Notes: generated by a model from the letters alone, not told the origin. A stretch of DNA of 64,000 bases from Spirobacillus cienkowskii (GCA_003339605.1 QOVW01000059.1:1-64000); one strand, 5' to 3'. Counted from the stretch's first letter, positions 28,856 through 38,912 are shown. Made by a program: numbers and translations.

Positions 28856-30211
28856 ATGAAAAATTTAAAAAACATACCTGAACAAATTATGTGGCACGAT
28901 GGAATGCTTCTTTCGCCTCAACATTTTCAACAAGCCTTTAAGCGCTCTGAAAATATTCCTTTTTATCATGTTTTTCAAAATTGCCCATATCCATATGGGA
29001 TAAAAACTTTCAAATATGATAAAAATTTTTTTGCAAATGGAATTCTAAAAATTGAAGCACTAGAATGCATTTTTCAAGATGGCCTAACCTATTATTATAA
29101 TTGTTCTATTGATAATTTCTCTTTAGAGTATAATCTGACTCAATACAAAGAGCTACTTGATTCAAAAAAATATTTAACCATTTATCTTTGTAATCCAAAA
29201 TCAGATATTAAGAATTTTAATGCGAATAAAAAGTATACTAAATTTAATTCAACACAACTTGAATCACATTGTTATGACGAAAACACAGGTGATGACGAAA
29301 TTTATATACCACGTATTAAACCTCAAGTATTCTTTTTTATTGAGCAAGAATTAACACCACAATTCAATGCACTACCAATTGCAAAGATTTATATTGAAAA
29401 CAGTTTTTATAAATCTTTTCCTTTTGCACTTCCTACTACTTTTATTCAAAAAAACTCTTTAGTATGGGAAATATGCAATACCATTTGCCAAATTATAAGA
29501 TATAAAATTCAAGATATTTTAGAAGATATTGCTAAATACAATTCAGAAGTTTATGAAAATTCGTACATAAAAAAATTATTATTACTTAAAAGTTTAAAAT
29601 CTTCTATTCCTCTATTAGAAGCAACTATCAACTCAAAAAAAGTTCATCCTTTTTTTGTTTATTTGCAGTTATACAATACTTGTGGTCAAATTACATCTAA
29701 TGATTTTGATGAAAAACCTCAATTATTAATTGAGTATGATCATTTTAATATGCTTATTTGTTTTGAAAAGATCAAAAAAAATATTATTGAATTTTTAGAA
29801 AAAGAAGTCCCAAGTGGCTTTTCAATTTCAAAATTAATTAAAATTGATAACAAATTCAAATTAACTCTTAATGTGCAAAATGATACTTTAGACAATCACA
29901 CTCATATATTGCTTGGTTTCAAGAAAAATTATTCTACATCTAGCGAACAATTTGAACAATGGATTAAATCTGCAATTATTTGCGAAGAGGAAGATCTCGA
30001 CCTATCTCTGGAGAGAAGATCGCTTGGTTATAGTCGTTCCATAATAAAAAATTATGAAGGCCTTGTATCTAAAAGAAATATTTATCTAACTTATGTTAAA
30101 ATCGAAAATTTTATAAAAGAAAAGGGATCAATAATTATTTCACCAAGTACACACGACAGTAAAGCAAATCCACCTGATGAAATATATCTTTACTCTAGGA
30201 AAATAAAATGA
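28856..30211 (+). CDS. tssK: T6SS baseplate subunit TssK
   Basis: The 451-residue protein opens with the TssK signature: WHDGMLLSPQHFQQAF at residues 14-29, corresponding to the usual WxEGMFLxPQHFQQ. Lengths around 440-450 are normal. TssK trimers link the baseplate wedges to the TssL/TssM membrane complex in the cytoplasm. AAGGA precedes the ATG, and the stop overlaps the tssL start (ATGA). The body has a high Ile/Lys/Asn content, in line with the AT-rich island. Confidence 0.88.
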   Translation: MKNLKNIPEQIMWHDGMLLSPQHFQQAFKRSENIPFYHVFQNCPYPYGIKTFKYDKNFFANGILKIEALECIFQDGLTYYYNCSIDNFSLEYNLTQYKELLDSKKYLTIYLCNPKSDIKNFNANKKYTKFNSTQLESHCYDENTGDDEIYIPRIKPQVFFFIEQELTPQFNALPIAKIYIENSFYKSFPFALPTTFIQKNSLVWEICNTICQIIRYKIQDILEDIAKYNSEVYENSYIKKLLLLKSLKSSIPLLEATINSKKVHPFFVYLQLYNTCGQITSNDFDEKPQLLIEYDHFNMLICFEKIKKNIIEFLEKEVPSGFSISKLIKIDNKFKLTLNVQNDTLDNHTHILLGFKKNYSTSSEQFEQWIKSAIICEEEDLDLSLERRSLGYSRSIIKNYEGLVSKRNIYLTYVKIENFIKEKGSIIISPSTHDSKANPPDEIYLYSRKIK

Positions 30212-30960
30212 TCCAAAATAAACAAATAATTTCATCACATAATGAAAATATTATATTTATAACCCAGGATATTATTTATTATTTTAATAATATTGTAAGC
30301 AATTTGAAGCATAACATAAATTATAACTCGGAAGAAGTTTCAAATTTTACTCAAGATAACTGTCAAGAAATTTCTAGAGATATTGAAGAGTATATCAGTA
30401 AAAGAATTGATTTTTTAAAAACTAGTAAAAAATACTCAGGAACAAAAATCATTGAGCTTTTACACTATGCGCTTGTTTCGTTAATTGATGAAATATTAAT
30501 AACGACCAACTGGGAAGGAAGAAAAATATGGTCAAACATGACTCTTGAAAATCATATTTTTTCTTCAAGATCTAGTGGCGATTTATTTTTTGAACATTGT
30601 CAAAAAATTATGATTGATAGAGACTACAAATTTAGAAGTCTTGCTATTTGTTATTACTTGTGTTTATGCTCTGGTTTTAGAGGTAAATATCACCTTCAAG
30701 AATATCAAGAAAGAATTGAGCAAATTAAATCTGATCTTTTGCAATTTTATGATGAAGGCAATTACGAAAAAATTGTTGACTGTAATGTTATTCTTCCAGA
30801 AAATAACTTTATCATTAACGAAAATAATTTTGATGAGAAAAATAAAAAAATTAACTATACAATTTTTACCATAAATTTAATTATATTAGTTTCTTTTTTA
30901 TTATTATCTGCTTTTATCTGGAGTAATAATAAAAATATTATTTTTAATAATATTTTTTAA
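30208..30960 (+). CDS. tssL: T6SS membrane-complex subunit TssL (DotU family)
   Basis: The 250-residue protein has the DotU-type helical cytoplasmic domain, with LHYALVSLIDEILITTNW (near 91-108), then LFFEHCQKI and the conserved-looking YYLCLCSGFRGKY. It ends in one membrane helix (about 222-245). There is no C-terminal peptidoglycan-binding OmpA domain, so it is the short form. TssL binds TssM and docks the baseplate. It is coupled to tssK by a 4-bp overlap. Confidence 0.85.
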   Translation: MIQNKQIISSHNENIIFITQDIIYYFNNIVSNLKHNINYNSEEVSNFTQDNCQEISRDIEEYISKRIDFLKTSKKYSGTKIIELLHYALVSLIDEILITTNWEGRKIWSNMTLENHIFSSRSSGDLFFEHCQKIMIDRDYKFRSLAICYYLCLCSGFRGKYHLQEYQERIEQIKSDLLQFYDEGNYEKIVDCNVILPENNFIINENNFDEKNKKINYTIFTINLIILVSFLLLSAFIWSNNKNIIFNNIF

Positions 30961-30985
30961 TAATTTATATTAATTGGAACTTAAC

Positions 30986-33900
30986 ATGTCTTTAGTTATA
31001 ATTTATATTTTAACAATCGTAGCTTTAGCTGCAATAACTTACTTTTTATATATCCAGATAAATCCTGATATATCAAAATTTATTAAAAACGAAAAAATTA
31101 AAACCTTCTTATATGACTGTTATCATATAAGAAAAAATAAAAATAAATTGCATTCAAAAAATTTATTTTTTCTTATCGGAAAAAATACAAATGAAATTTA
31201 TCATGAAATACTCAAAGTTCAAAATGGAGAATTTGCAAATAATCTTTTAACGGATGAAAAAATTCCATTTGAAATGATAACAGTCAACTCAGTTAACTAT
31301 TTATTTTTTAATGAAAATATTTTAATTAATAATGACTACAGGTTAAAATATAATATTAATAAAATTGTTAGCAGCAGAACAAGTATTATGCTCGATGGAA
31401 TTATATTTTTTCCAAGCGAATCGGCATTTAGTAACAACAATATTAATTTAAAAGAAATTTCAGAAGAAGCTCAAATTTTTTCAAAATTATACAGACGTAT
31501 TAGTTTAAAACTAAAGTCTAAAATACCTCTATTTTTTATTGACCGCTCAAAAATCAATGAAATACCTCAGTTTTGTTCTTCATCCCACACCATGGAACAA
31601 GATAAAAGTCCGTACTTTTGTTTTATACATGAAACTATCCAAAATTCAGAATCTTTAAATAGCGAACTCATTAAATCGATAGATTTATCTGTCAATGCTC
31701 TTGAGGTACAAAATTTATTGTATTTAAAAACTTTAAATCAGCAATACTTGTCAAGTACAATTTGCTTCTTTTATAAACTTAAGCATAGCATTCTTTGTTT
31801 TTCTAAAAACTACATAGACTACTTTTATAAAAGCTTTGATAAAAAAAATAAGGAACACACCAATTATCACTATGTCATAAATATGAGTTGCTTTCAAAAA
31901 AATCCTATTAATTTTGATGATCAAGATTCAAATATTTTTAACATGATTAAATATTTTTCTAAAAATTTAATTAATTTTTCAAATGTTACTAAAGAATACG
32001 TATCAAATAAATTAAGAACAAGAAGCTTAGTGGTTTTCATAACAGCCTTGCATTTATTTTTTGCAACATATGCAGTTATTGCATCTAACGACTTTTTACA
32101 AACAAATCGAGATTTTTACATTAGTAAATTTCATAAAATAAGCACATACATTAAAGAATACAAAAAAACGTCCGATATTAGCTCTGTTAAGATAGAAGAA
32201 CTCTTAGACGATTCTGACTCCATCACAAAAAACTCTCTCTACCATGCTTTGCTCTTTCCTTCCTGGTCATCGCAATCAAACCAGGAAATATCAAAAAAAT
32301 ATAACCAAATTCTTGCTAATTTTTTAAATGAAATTATTACTGATAAATTTAAATCATTAGTTACTAATCTTTTTTCAGAGAGCAATATTGATAATAAAAG
32401 CGCAGATGAAATTCTAGATTACTGCATAAATTTCATAAAACTAAATAAAAGCATTTATAATGTTTACTTTTCATTTCAAAATCCTGATAGCAAAAACTAT
32501 TCTACTGCTTTAAGCGAAATGACTAATTTTATATTTAAAATTAATAGTTCAAAAATTTCTATTGAAAAAAATATATTTTCTTCTTTAAACATTAAGGAAA
32601 TGCCACATTTTATAAATATTGACTTAAAAGATTTTAATGAACTATCTAATAAAAATTTAAATTTTTTAATTCAATCCTATTTTAATAAATTTAACGAAAC
32701 AAATAAAGCTTACTTAAATTCTAAATTAATTGAAGACACATTAATTTCAATAAAAACACAAAGTGAAATCGAAAAAAATAAAAACATTATTATTCTTGCA
32801 AAAAATCTTTCAACTAATTTATCTCAATTAAAAAATTCACTTTTAACTATTCCAAAAAATCAAAAAGATATAGATTTATTTTACGGAATCAAAATTGTTG
32901 AGCTAATTAAAGAAACCGAACAAAATCCAATTTTTAACAAAACGATTGCAACTAAAATCTCAGAAATCGCCGAAGAAAATTTAGTTCAATTCAAATATAA
33001 GCTTTCAGGAATAACTCCTCTGGGTTTATTTTTTCCAATTATTGTTAACGAATCAGATTCTTTAACAATCAATCCAGCACTTGAGCAAATTATGATATCG
33101 CTAGGCAAGCTAGAGGAACTTCCAAAATTTTATGATAACGAAAACACTCCACGTGGCTTTCTAAAACAATCTAGTTTTGAGTATACACCGACTTCTCTTT
33201 GGGATACAGAACGACTAAAATCTAACTTGCAAATTACAGAACGTTTTTATCAAACTCTACAGTCAATCAAAACACCAGAGATACCAGACTCTTTAACAAT
33301 CTTTTTAAACAAATTTTCTTCTGCTTTAAATTATGAGTTTTGGAAAGAAAATCTTCCTCTTGCTTTAAAAAGCGAAGGTATAAATAAAAATCTAGGCGAC
33401 AACACAACACCAGATAATGATGAGAAGCTTTTGGCTAATATTCAGGTAGCAGCTCCAATTTTAAAACAAATTTCTAACCAGCTTTTAGCATCAAGTCCAT
33501 CCAGTGAGCTTTACAGTAAGTTAAATTTTATTGTTACCCAGCAAATCGATTTTCTTATCAATAATTATTATCAGAATTTAAATAACACATCTTTTTTTAT
33601 TCCAAAATCAATTGATTTTCATAAATGGAAAGGAAATTCATCCCCTATTTTTGATTTATTTGGCTTTACGTCTGAAGATGATCTTAAGACATTTTTAAAC
33701 AATCAAAAAAGTTCCTTAGAATTATATTATAACAAAAATATAGCTCCACTGCTTAATGCTTACGATTGCTATTTTAAATCTAGCGGTAAAATGATAAATA
33801 ATAAGGCATTATTAATTCTTTTAAATTTAAGAAATAACTTAGCAACTACGCCTGAAGCCAATACATATTCCTTTTTTCTCAACTACATATCGAGTAACAT

Positions 33901-34867
33901 GACACAACTGCGTCTTGATTCTTGCGAAAATTTTGCTTTAAACCCACCATCTATTATTAAAATGAATTCGGATGATTTTTTTGCAATTAAGCTTAACAAA
34001 TTATATAGCCCACTCAGTAATCAATGCAAAGCTCTTTTACTGCATCAAGCTCTCTTAAATTATGATAATTTTGCGCTAAAGTTTAACAACTTACTCTCAG
34101 GAAAGTTTCCATTTGCCAATGAATCAAAAAATTTATTACAAAACTCTATCGACGATTTAAGTTTAGTAATATCAGAATTTAAAAAACTAGAAAAACAAGA
34201 TTTACCTATACTGACAACTACAAATAATCCACTTCAGGATAGAAAAGATATACAAAATTTTATCAAAGATATGAAATTGATTGTTGACTTCTTAGAAATT
34301 AACTCAGACAAAGACGGAAATACAAATTCTCCAACTTTTAAAGTTGATTTTAATTTTAGAACAAATACTGAACACGAGAATCTTGCAAATCAGATAATAA
34401 ATTGGTCAATTCAATCTGCTGATAGAATTTATGGCTCTGAATATGGTAATAAAAATATTGCAAATTTTATTTGGAAATACTCTGAACCAATAAAATTTGC
34501 GGTCACACTGGCAAATTCTTCAAAATATCAAATTAATAAGAATATTAGCGATAAAAACGTGTTAATTGATAACAATACTGTAATTTTTAATGTAAAAGAT
34601 TCGTGGAGTTTAATAAAATTAATTTTTGATTACTCGGAATGTAAAGCAAATGTATCAAAATGCTTTAACAACACGTTACAATTTAAAATTCCCTTAAGTA
34701 ATAAACAAAATATTATTTTATATACAACTATTACTTTAAAAAACTTAAAAAATCAAAAAATTATGATTCCTAATTTTCCAACTATAGCACCTTATTTTGA
34801 TAAAAAATCTGTTTCTAGCAATTTTAACGATTCCATAAACATTTCTAATTCAAGAGATTCAATATGA
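30986..34867 (+). CDS. tssM: T6SS inner-membrane protein TssM (IcmF family)
   Basis: The ATG at 30986 gives 1293 residues, within the usual range. A membrane helix lies at about 3-25 and another at about 348-370, bracketing a cytoplasmic domain. A long periplasmic part with many short helices and a beta-rich C-terminus follow, as in IcmF/TssM. Where a P-loop is found in many TssM proteins (NLFFLIGKNTNE, about 59-70) there is no GxxxxGK(S/T), so ATP binding is doubtful. TssM spans the envelope and contacts TssJ. Its stop overlaps the vgrG start. Confidence 0.8.
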   Translation: MSLVIIYILTIVALAAITYFLYIQINPDISKFIKNEKIKTFLYDCYHIRKNKNKLHSKNLFFLIGKNTNEIYHEILKVQNGEFANNLLTDEKIPFEMITVNSVNYLFFNENILINNDYRLKYNINKIVSSRTSIMLDGIIFFPSESAFSNNNINLKEISEEAQIFSKLYRRISLKLKSKIPLFFIDRSKINEIPQFCSSSHTMEQDKSPYFCFIHETIQNSESLNSELIKSIDLSVNALEVQNLLYLKTLNQQYLSSTICFFYKLKHSILCFSKNYIDYFYKSFDKKNKEHTNYHYVINMSCFQKNPINFDDQDSNIFNMIKYFSKNLINFSNVTKEYVSNKLRTRSLVVFITALHLFFATYAVIASNDFLQTNRDFYISKFHKISTYIKEYKKTSDISSVKIEELLDDSDSITKNSLYHALLFPSWSSQSNQEISKKYNQILANFLNEIITDKFKSLVTNLFSESNIDNKSADEILDYCINFIKLNKSIYNVYFSFQNPDSKNYSTALSEMTNFIFKINSSKISIEKNIFSSLNIKEMPHFINIDLKDFNELSNKNLNFLIQSYFNKFNETNKAYLNSKLIEDTLISIKTQSEIEKNKNIIILAKNLSTNLSQLKNSLLTIPKNQKDIDLFYGIKIVELIKETEQNPIFNKTIATKISEIAEENLVQFKYKLSGITPLGLFFPIIVNESDSLTINPALEQIMISLGKLEELPKFYDNENTPRGFLKQSSFEYTPTSLWDTERLKSNLQITERFYQTLQSIKTPEIPDSLTIFLNKFSSALNYEFWKENLPLALKSEGINKNLGDNTTPDNDEKLLANIQVAAPILKQISNQLLASSPSSELYSKLNFIVTQQIDFLINNYYQNLNNTSFFIPKSIDFHKWKGNSSPIFDLFGFTSEDDLKTFLNNQKSSLELYYNKNIAPLLNAYDCYFKSSGKMINNKALLILLNLRNNLATTPEANTYSFFLNYISSNMTQLRLDSCENFALNPPSIIKMNSDDFFAIKLNKLYSPLSNQCKALLLHQALLNYDNFALKFNNLLSGKFPFANESKNLLQNSIDDLSLVISEFKKLEKQDLPILTTTNNPLQDRKDIQNFIKDMKLIVDFLEINSDKDGNTNSPTFKVDFNFRTNTEHENLANQIINWSIQSADRIYGSEYGNKNIANFIWKYSEPIKFAVTLANSSKYQINKNISDKNVLIDNNTVIFNVKDSWSLIKLIFDYSECKANVSKCFNNTLQFKIPLSNKQNIILYTTITLKNLKNQKIMIPNFPTIAPYFDKKSVSSNFNDSINISNSRDSI

Positions 34868-36528
34868 CTGATCCTCAAAATTTTGCGAAAATTACTTTTT
34901 TTGAAAATGACAATTTTTTAAATCATAAGATTGAAAAAATATTAATCAACTCTCTAGAAATAATAAATGAAGGAATTTCTGATTTATTTGAGTTAAAATT
35001 TAGCATAATTACACCATACAATAAATTAAACACTGAGTTATTAAACATAAATTTGCTTTCAGAGCTACTATTTAAACAAATTAAAATTCATCTACAATAT
35101 CAAAATAGTTGCAAATTCTATTCTGGTATTATTACAGAAATTTTAAATACCAATAGTTTTCAAGAAATTATTGTAACAGTAAGACCTTATTTTTGGTTGC
35201 TCACACAATCAAATGGTTATAGATGCTGGACTGATAGCTCACTCAAACAAATTATAGATTTTTTTAATAAAAAATACCCAAAACTTAATCTAAAACTTGA
35301 ATGCTCAACGCAAGAAGCTCAATTAGCAAGAACTAATATTATTCAATATGGTGAATCTGATTTTGAATTTTTAACAAAATTACTTCACGAAGAGGGGCTA
35401 AACTTCTTTTTGTACATCAATAAGGATACTGAAAATATTTTTATTAGTGATATTATAGAAAATGTATTTGAAAAATATGTCCCATATACGCCTCCACAAG
35501 AAACAAGCTACCAAGATATTAATATTTATAAAAAAAACATGCAGCATCATTTAAAGGCTGTAAATACGATAACAACATCATTTGGATTTGACCAAAGAAA
35601 TTTTGGATTTTTATATAAATCTAATAGTGATTTTAAAGGACAAGAGTCTAATTTTTACAAAGAAAACAAAGAAAAATTAAAATTAAATTGGCAGCATTTT
35701 AATCATATTAATAAATATAAAGACTGTATTTCTAGCCTAAATTCAAGTTATCCTAACATAATTTCTAAAAGAAACGCTTCTAACAGCAATACAGTCTCAT
35801 TTGTAGAATCACAAAAATTTTTATCTATTGGTGAAACTTTTAGATTTTATTCAGATAAATCAAAGTTCTCAGTTTTTTTAGTTTGTAAGCTGCATAGTAA
35901 AATTATTTTTAATTATAACAAAGAGATGATTCCAACTCAAAAGGATAAAAACTCCTTTACCCAAATTACGCAAGATGCAATTGCGTATCCAAAACATGAT
36001 GATTACACCTTTTTAGTGAATTTTTCTACTCAAATTAGCAAACCTACTCAAACGATTTTGGCTAAAGTTTTTGGGAAAAGTGATGACGACTTAAAAATTG
36101 AAAAAGATAAAAATGGTTTACGTATTGGAATCTGTTTTTTATGGCAAGAGGAGCTTCAAGAAAAAGAATGCAGCCCCTTTCTTTGGGCAAGGCTTTCACA
36201 ATTTTTAGCAAGCCAAAATTCGGGTTCGGTTTTTATCCCTAAGCCTGGTGATGAAATAATTGTAACTTTTGCAAATGATGATATTGAACAACCCATTGTC
36301 ATTGGTTGTTTGTATAACTCAAAAAATACCATTCCTCAAAATTTAAACGAAAAAAATAGTGGTATCGCAATTAATCTTGAAAATGATTCTAGCTTTTTAA
36401 TTGAGGCAAAAGATAGTAATATTAAATTTATAATAAAAGAAAACCAACTTGATGTAGAAACTGGTGAAGGGAAGATAAGTATGAATGCAAAAAATATTGC
36501 ACTAAATAAACTAGAAGTTACAGAATAA
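34864..36528 (+). CDS. vgrG: T6SS spike protein VgrG (TssI)
   Basis: The 554-residue protein has the gp27-like N-terminal part (VTVRPYFWLLTQSNGYR, near 108-124, then IIQYGESDFEFLTKLLHEEG). A gp5 OB-fold follows (FLWARLSQF, SGSVFIPKPGDEIIVTFANDD, then QPIVIGCLYN), with a short beta-helix tail. There is no extra C-terminal effector domain, so it is a plain spike that would carry cargo non-covalently. It is the last intact gene of the forward block. Frameshifted and deleted genes follow at once downstream. Confidence 0.88.
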   Translation: MTDPQNFAKITFFENDNFLNHKIEKILINSLEIINEGISDLFELKFSIITPYNKLNTELLNINLLSELLFKQIKIHLQYQNSCKFYSGIITEILNTNSFQEIIVTVRPYFWLLTQSNGYRCWTDSSLKQIIDFFNKKYPKLNLKLECSTQEAQLARTNIIQYGESDFEFLTKLLHEEGLNFFLYINKDTENIFISDIIENVFEKYVPYTPPQETSYQDINIYKKNMQHHLKAVNTITTSFGFDQRNFGFLYKSNSDFKGQESNFYKENKEKLKLNWQHFNHINKYKDCISSLNSSYPNIISKRNASNSNTVSFVESQKFLSIGETFRFYSDKSKFSVFLVCKLHSKIIFNYNKEMIPTQKDKNSFTQITQDAIAYPKHDDYTFLVNFSTQISKPTQTILAKVFGKSDDDLKIEKDKNGLRIGICFLWQEELQEKECSPFLWARLSQFLASQNSGSVFIPKPGDEIIVTFANDDIEQPIVIGCLYNSKNTIPQNLNEKNSGIAINLENDSSFLIEAKDSNIKFIIKENQLDVETGEGKISMNAKNIALNKLEVTE

Positions 36529-36789
36529 CCTACTCCCTTTATAAATGAAGTGAATATGTTAAAAAATTCTTTTTACTAAACAAATAAATAAACAAAATTA
36601 TTCTAAAATCAATTATTATTTTGGGGTTTCAACCTGCTAAAACACTTTTTATAGATAATATTAATTAAAAAATATTTTTTTAGCTTCTTGATCATTAATT
36701 TATTTATAGTAATTAATAATTACCAATTAATATAAAATATATTAATTGGTAATCTATTTTTTATATTCAAAATCTTGAATGGAGTTAAT

Positions 36790-37218
36790 ATGTTTCAAAT
36801 TAAGACAAATCAACAAGAATATCATTATGATTCTGTTACTGTCATAGATAATTTACTGCAAGCTACTTTCTATGCAGAATTAAAATTAAGAGTTAATCAT
36901 ATTATTAATTCAAATTCAGTACCTCTTGTAAATCATTCTGGCTTAGGTAATGATCTTGTAAAAGATAAAGTTGGTAAATATTGTCATCATATATTTAAAG
37001 GCTCAGATATTAAAAAATACTTACCTGAATTGAATTCTTTTTGTCATGGCATAGTACCATTAATCAGTTCGATTACTCTTAAAGATGCGATTGTTTCATT
37101 AATGAACAAAAAATTTCGGTTGTACTTAACTATTACGAAAGAAATGATACTTGGCGACCAGCACAATTCGATGATTTTGTTTATAATGGTGTCAAACCTG
37201 TTTAGAACAAAAATATAA
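36790..37218 (+). CDS. Small unknown protein, probably frameshifted near its end
   Basis: The ATG at 36790 follows TGGAG. The frame gives about 142 residues, but from residue 107 on the text looks unlike protein. One extra A in the six-A run at 37108-37113 would switch to a frame reading ISVVLNYYERNDTW and on to a TAG at 37203-37205, giving a 138-residue protein that looks natural to the end. So either the gene has lost one A or the assembly has. I do not recognise the family. It follows vgrG directly, a place often used by effector/immunity genes, but nothing in the sequence proves that. Confidence 0.4.
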   Translation: MFQIKTNQQEYHYDSVTVIDNLLQATFYAELKLRVNHIINSNSVPLVNHSGLGNDLVKDKVGKYCHHIFKGSDIKKYLPELNSFCHGIVPLISSITLKDAIVSLMNKKFRLYLTITKEMILGDQHNSMILFIMVSNLFRTKI

Positions 37219-37278
37219 ATTAAATAATAATTTAATTTAAAAAATAACATATAGTAAATCTATATTAAAAGGTTACGA

Positions 37279-38087
37279 ATGCAAAAAAAAGATTTTTTAT
37301 TAGCTCTTATGGTTGCAATAATATGGGGAACCAATTACTCTGTAATTGGTATAGGATTAAAACATATATTATTGCTATATATGGAATAATATTTGGAATT
37401 GGATTGTGGGGTATTGCAAATTTAGCAATATTTGTTGGATTAACACCTGGGACAGCTTCATTATTATTACAGTTCAGTGCTTTTTTCAGTATTATTTTAT
37501 CTTCATTTTTATTTAAAGAAAGAATAAAATTTATACAGTATATTGGAATGTTCATAGCAATATTAGGATTAATTGTTGCGCTTTATTTTAGAAATGAGAA
37601 ATCTTCATTATTTGGTGGAATATTAATTATAATTGCAGCATTTAGTTGGAGTTTATGCAATATCATAGTGAAAAAATACAAACCAGTAGAAATGATGTCA
37701 TTTATAATTTGGTCTAGTATATTTTCTGCTCTACCCCTTTTTATTATTACATATTTAACAAAAGGTAATGCTCCCTTTTTAAATTTAATTCATTCTTTAA
37801 ATTTTCAAGCTATATTTTCAATATGTTTTCAAGCTTATATTACGACACTTCTTGGATATTGGATTTGGAATATGTTGATGAAAAAATATGAAGCAACATT
37901 GATAGCACCAATTTCATTACTCATACCAATATTTGGGATTTTATCTGCAAATATGATATTTAATGAAGATGTGGGATTTTATAAAATAATTGCTACTATA
38001 TTTATATTATTAGGTATTTACATACTTGTTTTTGGTATAAAAACAAAAGAAAAATTATTAAAATTATTAAAACTTGAAAAAATTTAA
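37279..38087 (+). pseudogene. EamA/DMT-family transporter, broken by an internal deletion and frameshift
   Basis: The ATG at 37279 (AAAGG upstream) starts a typical EamA first helix (LLALMVAIIWGTNYSVIGIG) but stops at 37387-37389. From about 37362 a different frame carries the rest of the protein (YGIIFGIGLWGIANLAIF, then GLTPGTASLLLQFSAFFS, to 38087). Compared with the family plan, the second membrane helix and its loops, roughly 30-40 residues, are missing at the join, and the frame changes there. Intact relatives export metabolites such as cysteine-related compounds. This copy should be inactive. Confidence 0.8.
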
Positions 38088-38196
38088 ATTTATAATATAG
38101 GGTTGTAAACACTAACCGCAGAAATTTCCGAGTCACTCGAATTTAGATAAAAAAATCAGAGGATATTTCAAGGCTAATCTAAACATAATCCCAAAT

Positions 38197-38283
38197 TCAT
38201 TTTAATTGGACGTATAGCGTCCAAATTAAACCTAAAAATATGAACAAGTACAGCCCAGTGAAAACGAACGTTTTATGAGACAT
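38197..38283 (-). CDS. Possible 28-residue single-helix membrane peptide
   Basis: The ATG at 38281-38283 opens a 28-codon frame, MSHKTFVFTGLYLFIFLGLI followed by WTLYVQLK, stopping with TGA at 38197-38199. The composition (a short basic start, then one hydrophobic helix) is like known small membrane proteins. There is no convincing ribosome site and no comparative evidence, and chance frames of this size are common, so this is only a candidate. Its 3' end lies inside the 38201-38230 hairpin. Confidence 0.2.
   Translation of the reverse strand: MSHKTFVFTGLYLFIFLGLIWTLYVQLK
38201..38230. repeat. Inverted repeat / hairpin between the convergent T6SS blocks
   Basis: TTTAATTGGACG (38201-38212) pairs with CGTCCAAATTAAA (38218-38230), 12 pairs with a single bulged A and a 5-base loop TATAG. 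No T-run follows on either strand beyond a few bases, so it is not a classical terminator. It could still reduce read-through between the convergent blocks, or be the end of a lost mobile element. Confidence 0.5.
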
Positions 38284-38477
38284 AAAGAGTATTGTTTTCC
38301 AATCTTTTGGTGACTTAAGCTTGTTTTTAATTCTTTATTGCACTTTCAAAAACAGCCGTCACTTGTGATGGTAAGTGTTGAAATGTGACGTCATTTTCTT
38401 TTTTTTATTGTTGTTAACATAAGTTTTAAAAATAGAGAGCACTATTAATAATGTATTTATTTACAAAATAAAAGAAA

Positions 38478-38882
38478 CTACCATTTTTCATTAAAATTTA
38501 CGTCTTCTTGATCGTTGGAAAAAGCAAAATCAGGTTTTTGAATATTTTCCATTTCCTCATAATTTGAACGCATTAAATTTTGATCAAATGGTAATTTTTC
38601 TTCTTGGTCAAAACTACTCATTGAGTTTGGATGATTTTTTTCAATAACTGCAGCCTGTTCTGAATTAAATATACTTTCATCAACTTCAAAGAGATGGCAA
38701 ATTTTTGCTATTTGTTGTGAATTTAACAAACGTTTTCCTTGCACTATTTCATTAAAAATAGATCTGGGTCCAACTATTGAAAAAATGTCCGAATAACTCT
38801 TGTTCTTTAATTTTGCTAGTTCATAAATTAGCATACCATGGGTTATATAAAAATTAAAATTAGCATCTGTTTTCATCATCAT
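38478..38882 (-). CDS. Helix-turn-helix protein (HigA/Xre-like) at the end of the T6SS reverse block
   Basis: The 134-residue protein has a helix-turn-helix pattern at about 15-70 (LIYELAKLKNKSYSDIFSIV, then RSIFNEIVQGKRLLNSQQIA and KICHLFEVDESIF), like the Xre fold of HigA-type antitoxins. An acidic, probably disordered tail of about 60 residues follows. It starts 30 bp after tssA on the same strand, so it is probably co-transcribed. It could be a regulator of the island or the antitoxin half of a lost toxin pair. No toxin gene is adjacent. Confidence 0.55.
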   Translation of the reverse strand: MMMKTDANFNFYITHGMLIYELAKLKNKSYSDIFSIVGPRSIFNEIVQGKRLLNSQQIAKICHLFEVDESIFNSEQAAVIEKNHPNSMSSFDQEEKLPFDQNLMRSNYEEMENIQKPDFAFSNDQEDVNFNEKW

Positions 38883-38912
38883 AAATATCTCTTTTTAAAT
38901 TTTAAATATTGG

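Larger units (their letters stand above)
38088..38477. other. Convergent intergenic zone of the T6SS island
   Basis: About 390 bp lie between the EamA relic and the HTH gene. It is less AT-rich than the neighbours. It contains a long hairpin at 38201-38230 and, on the minus strand, a 28-codon frame (38197-38283) that reads as one membrane helix. No tRNA or known RNA is seen. With two broken genes next to it, it may be remnant DNA from past rearrangement. Confidence 0.5.
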
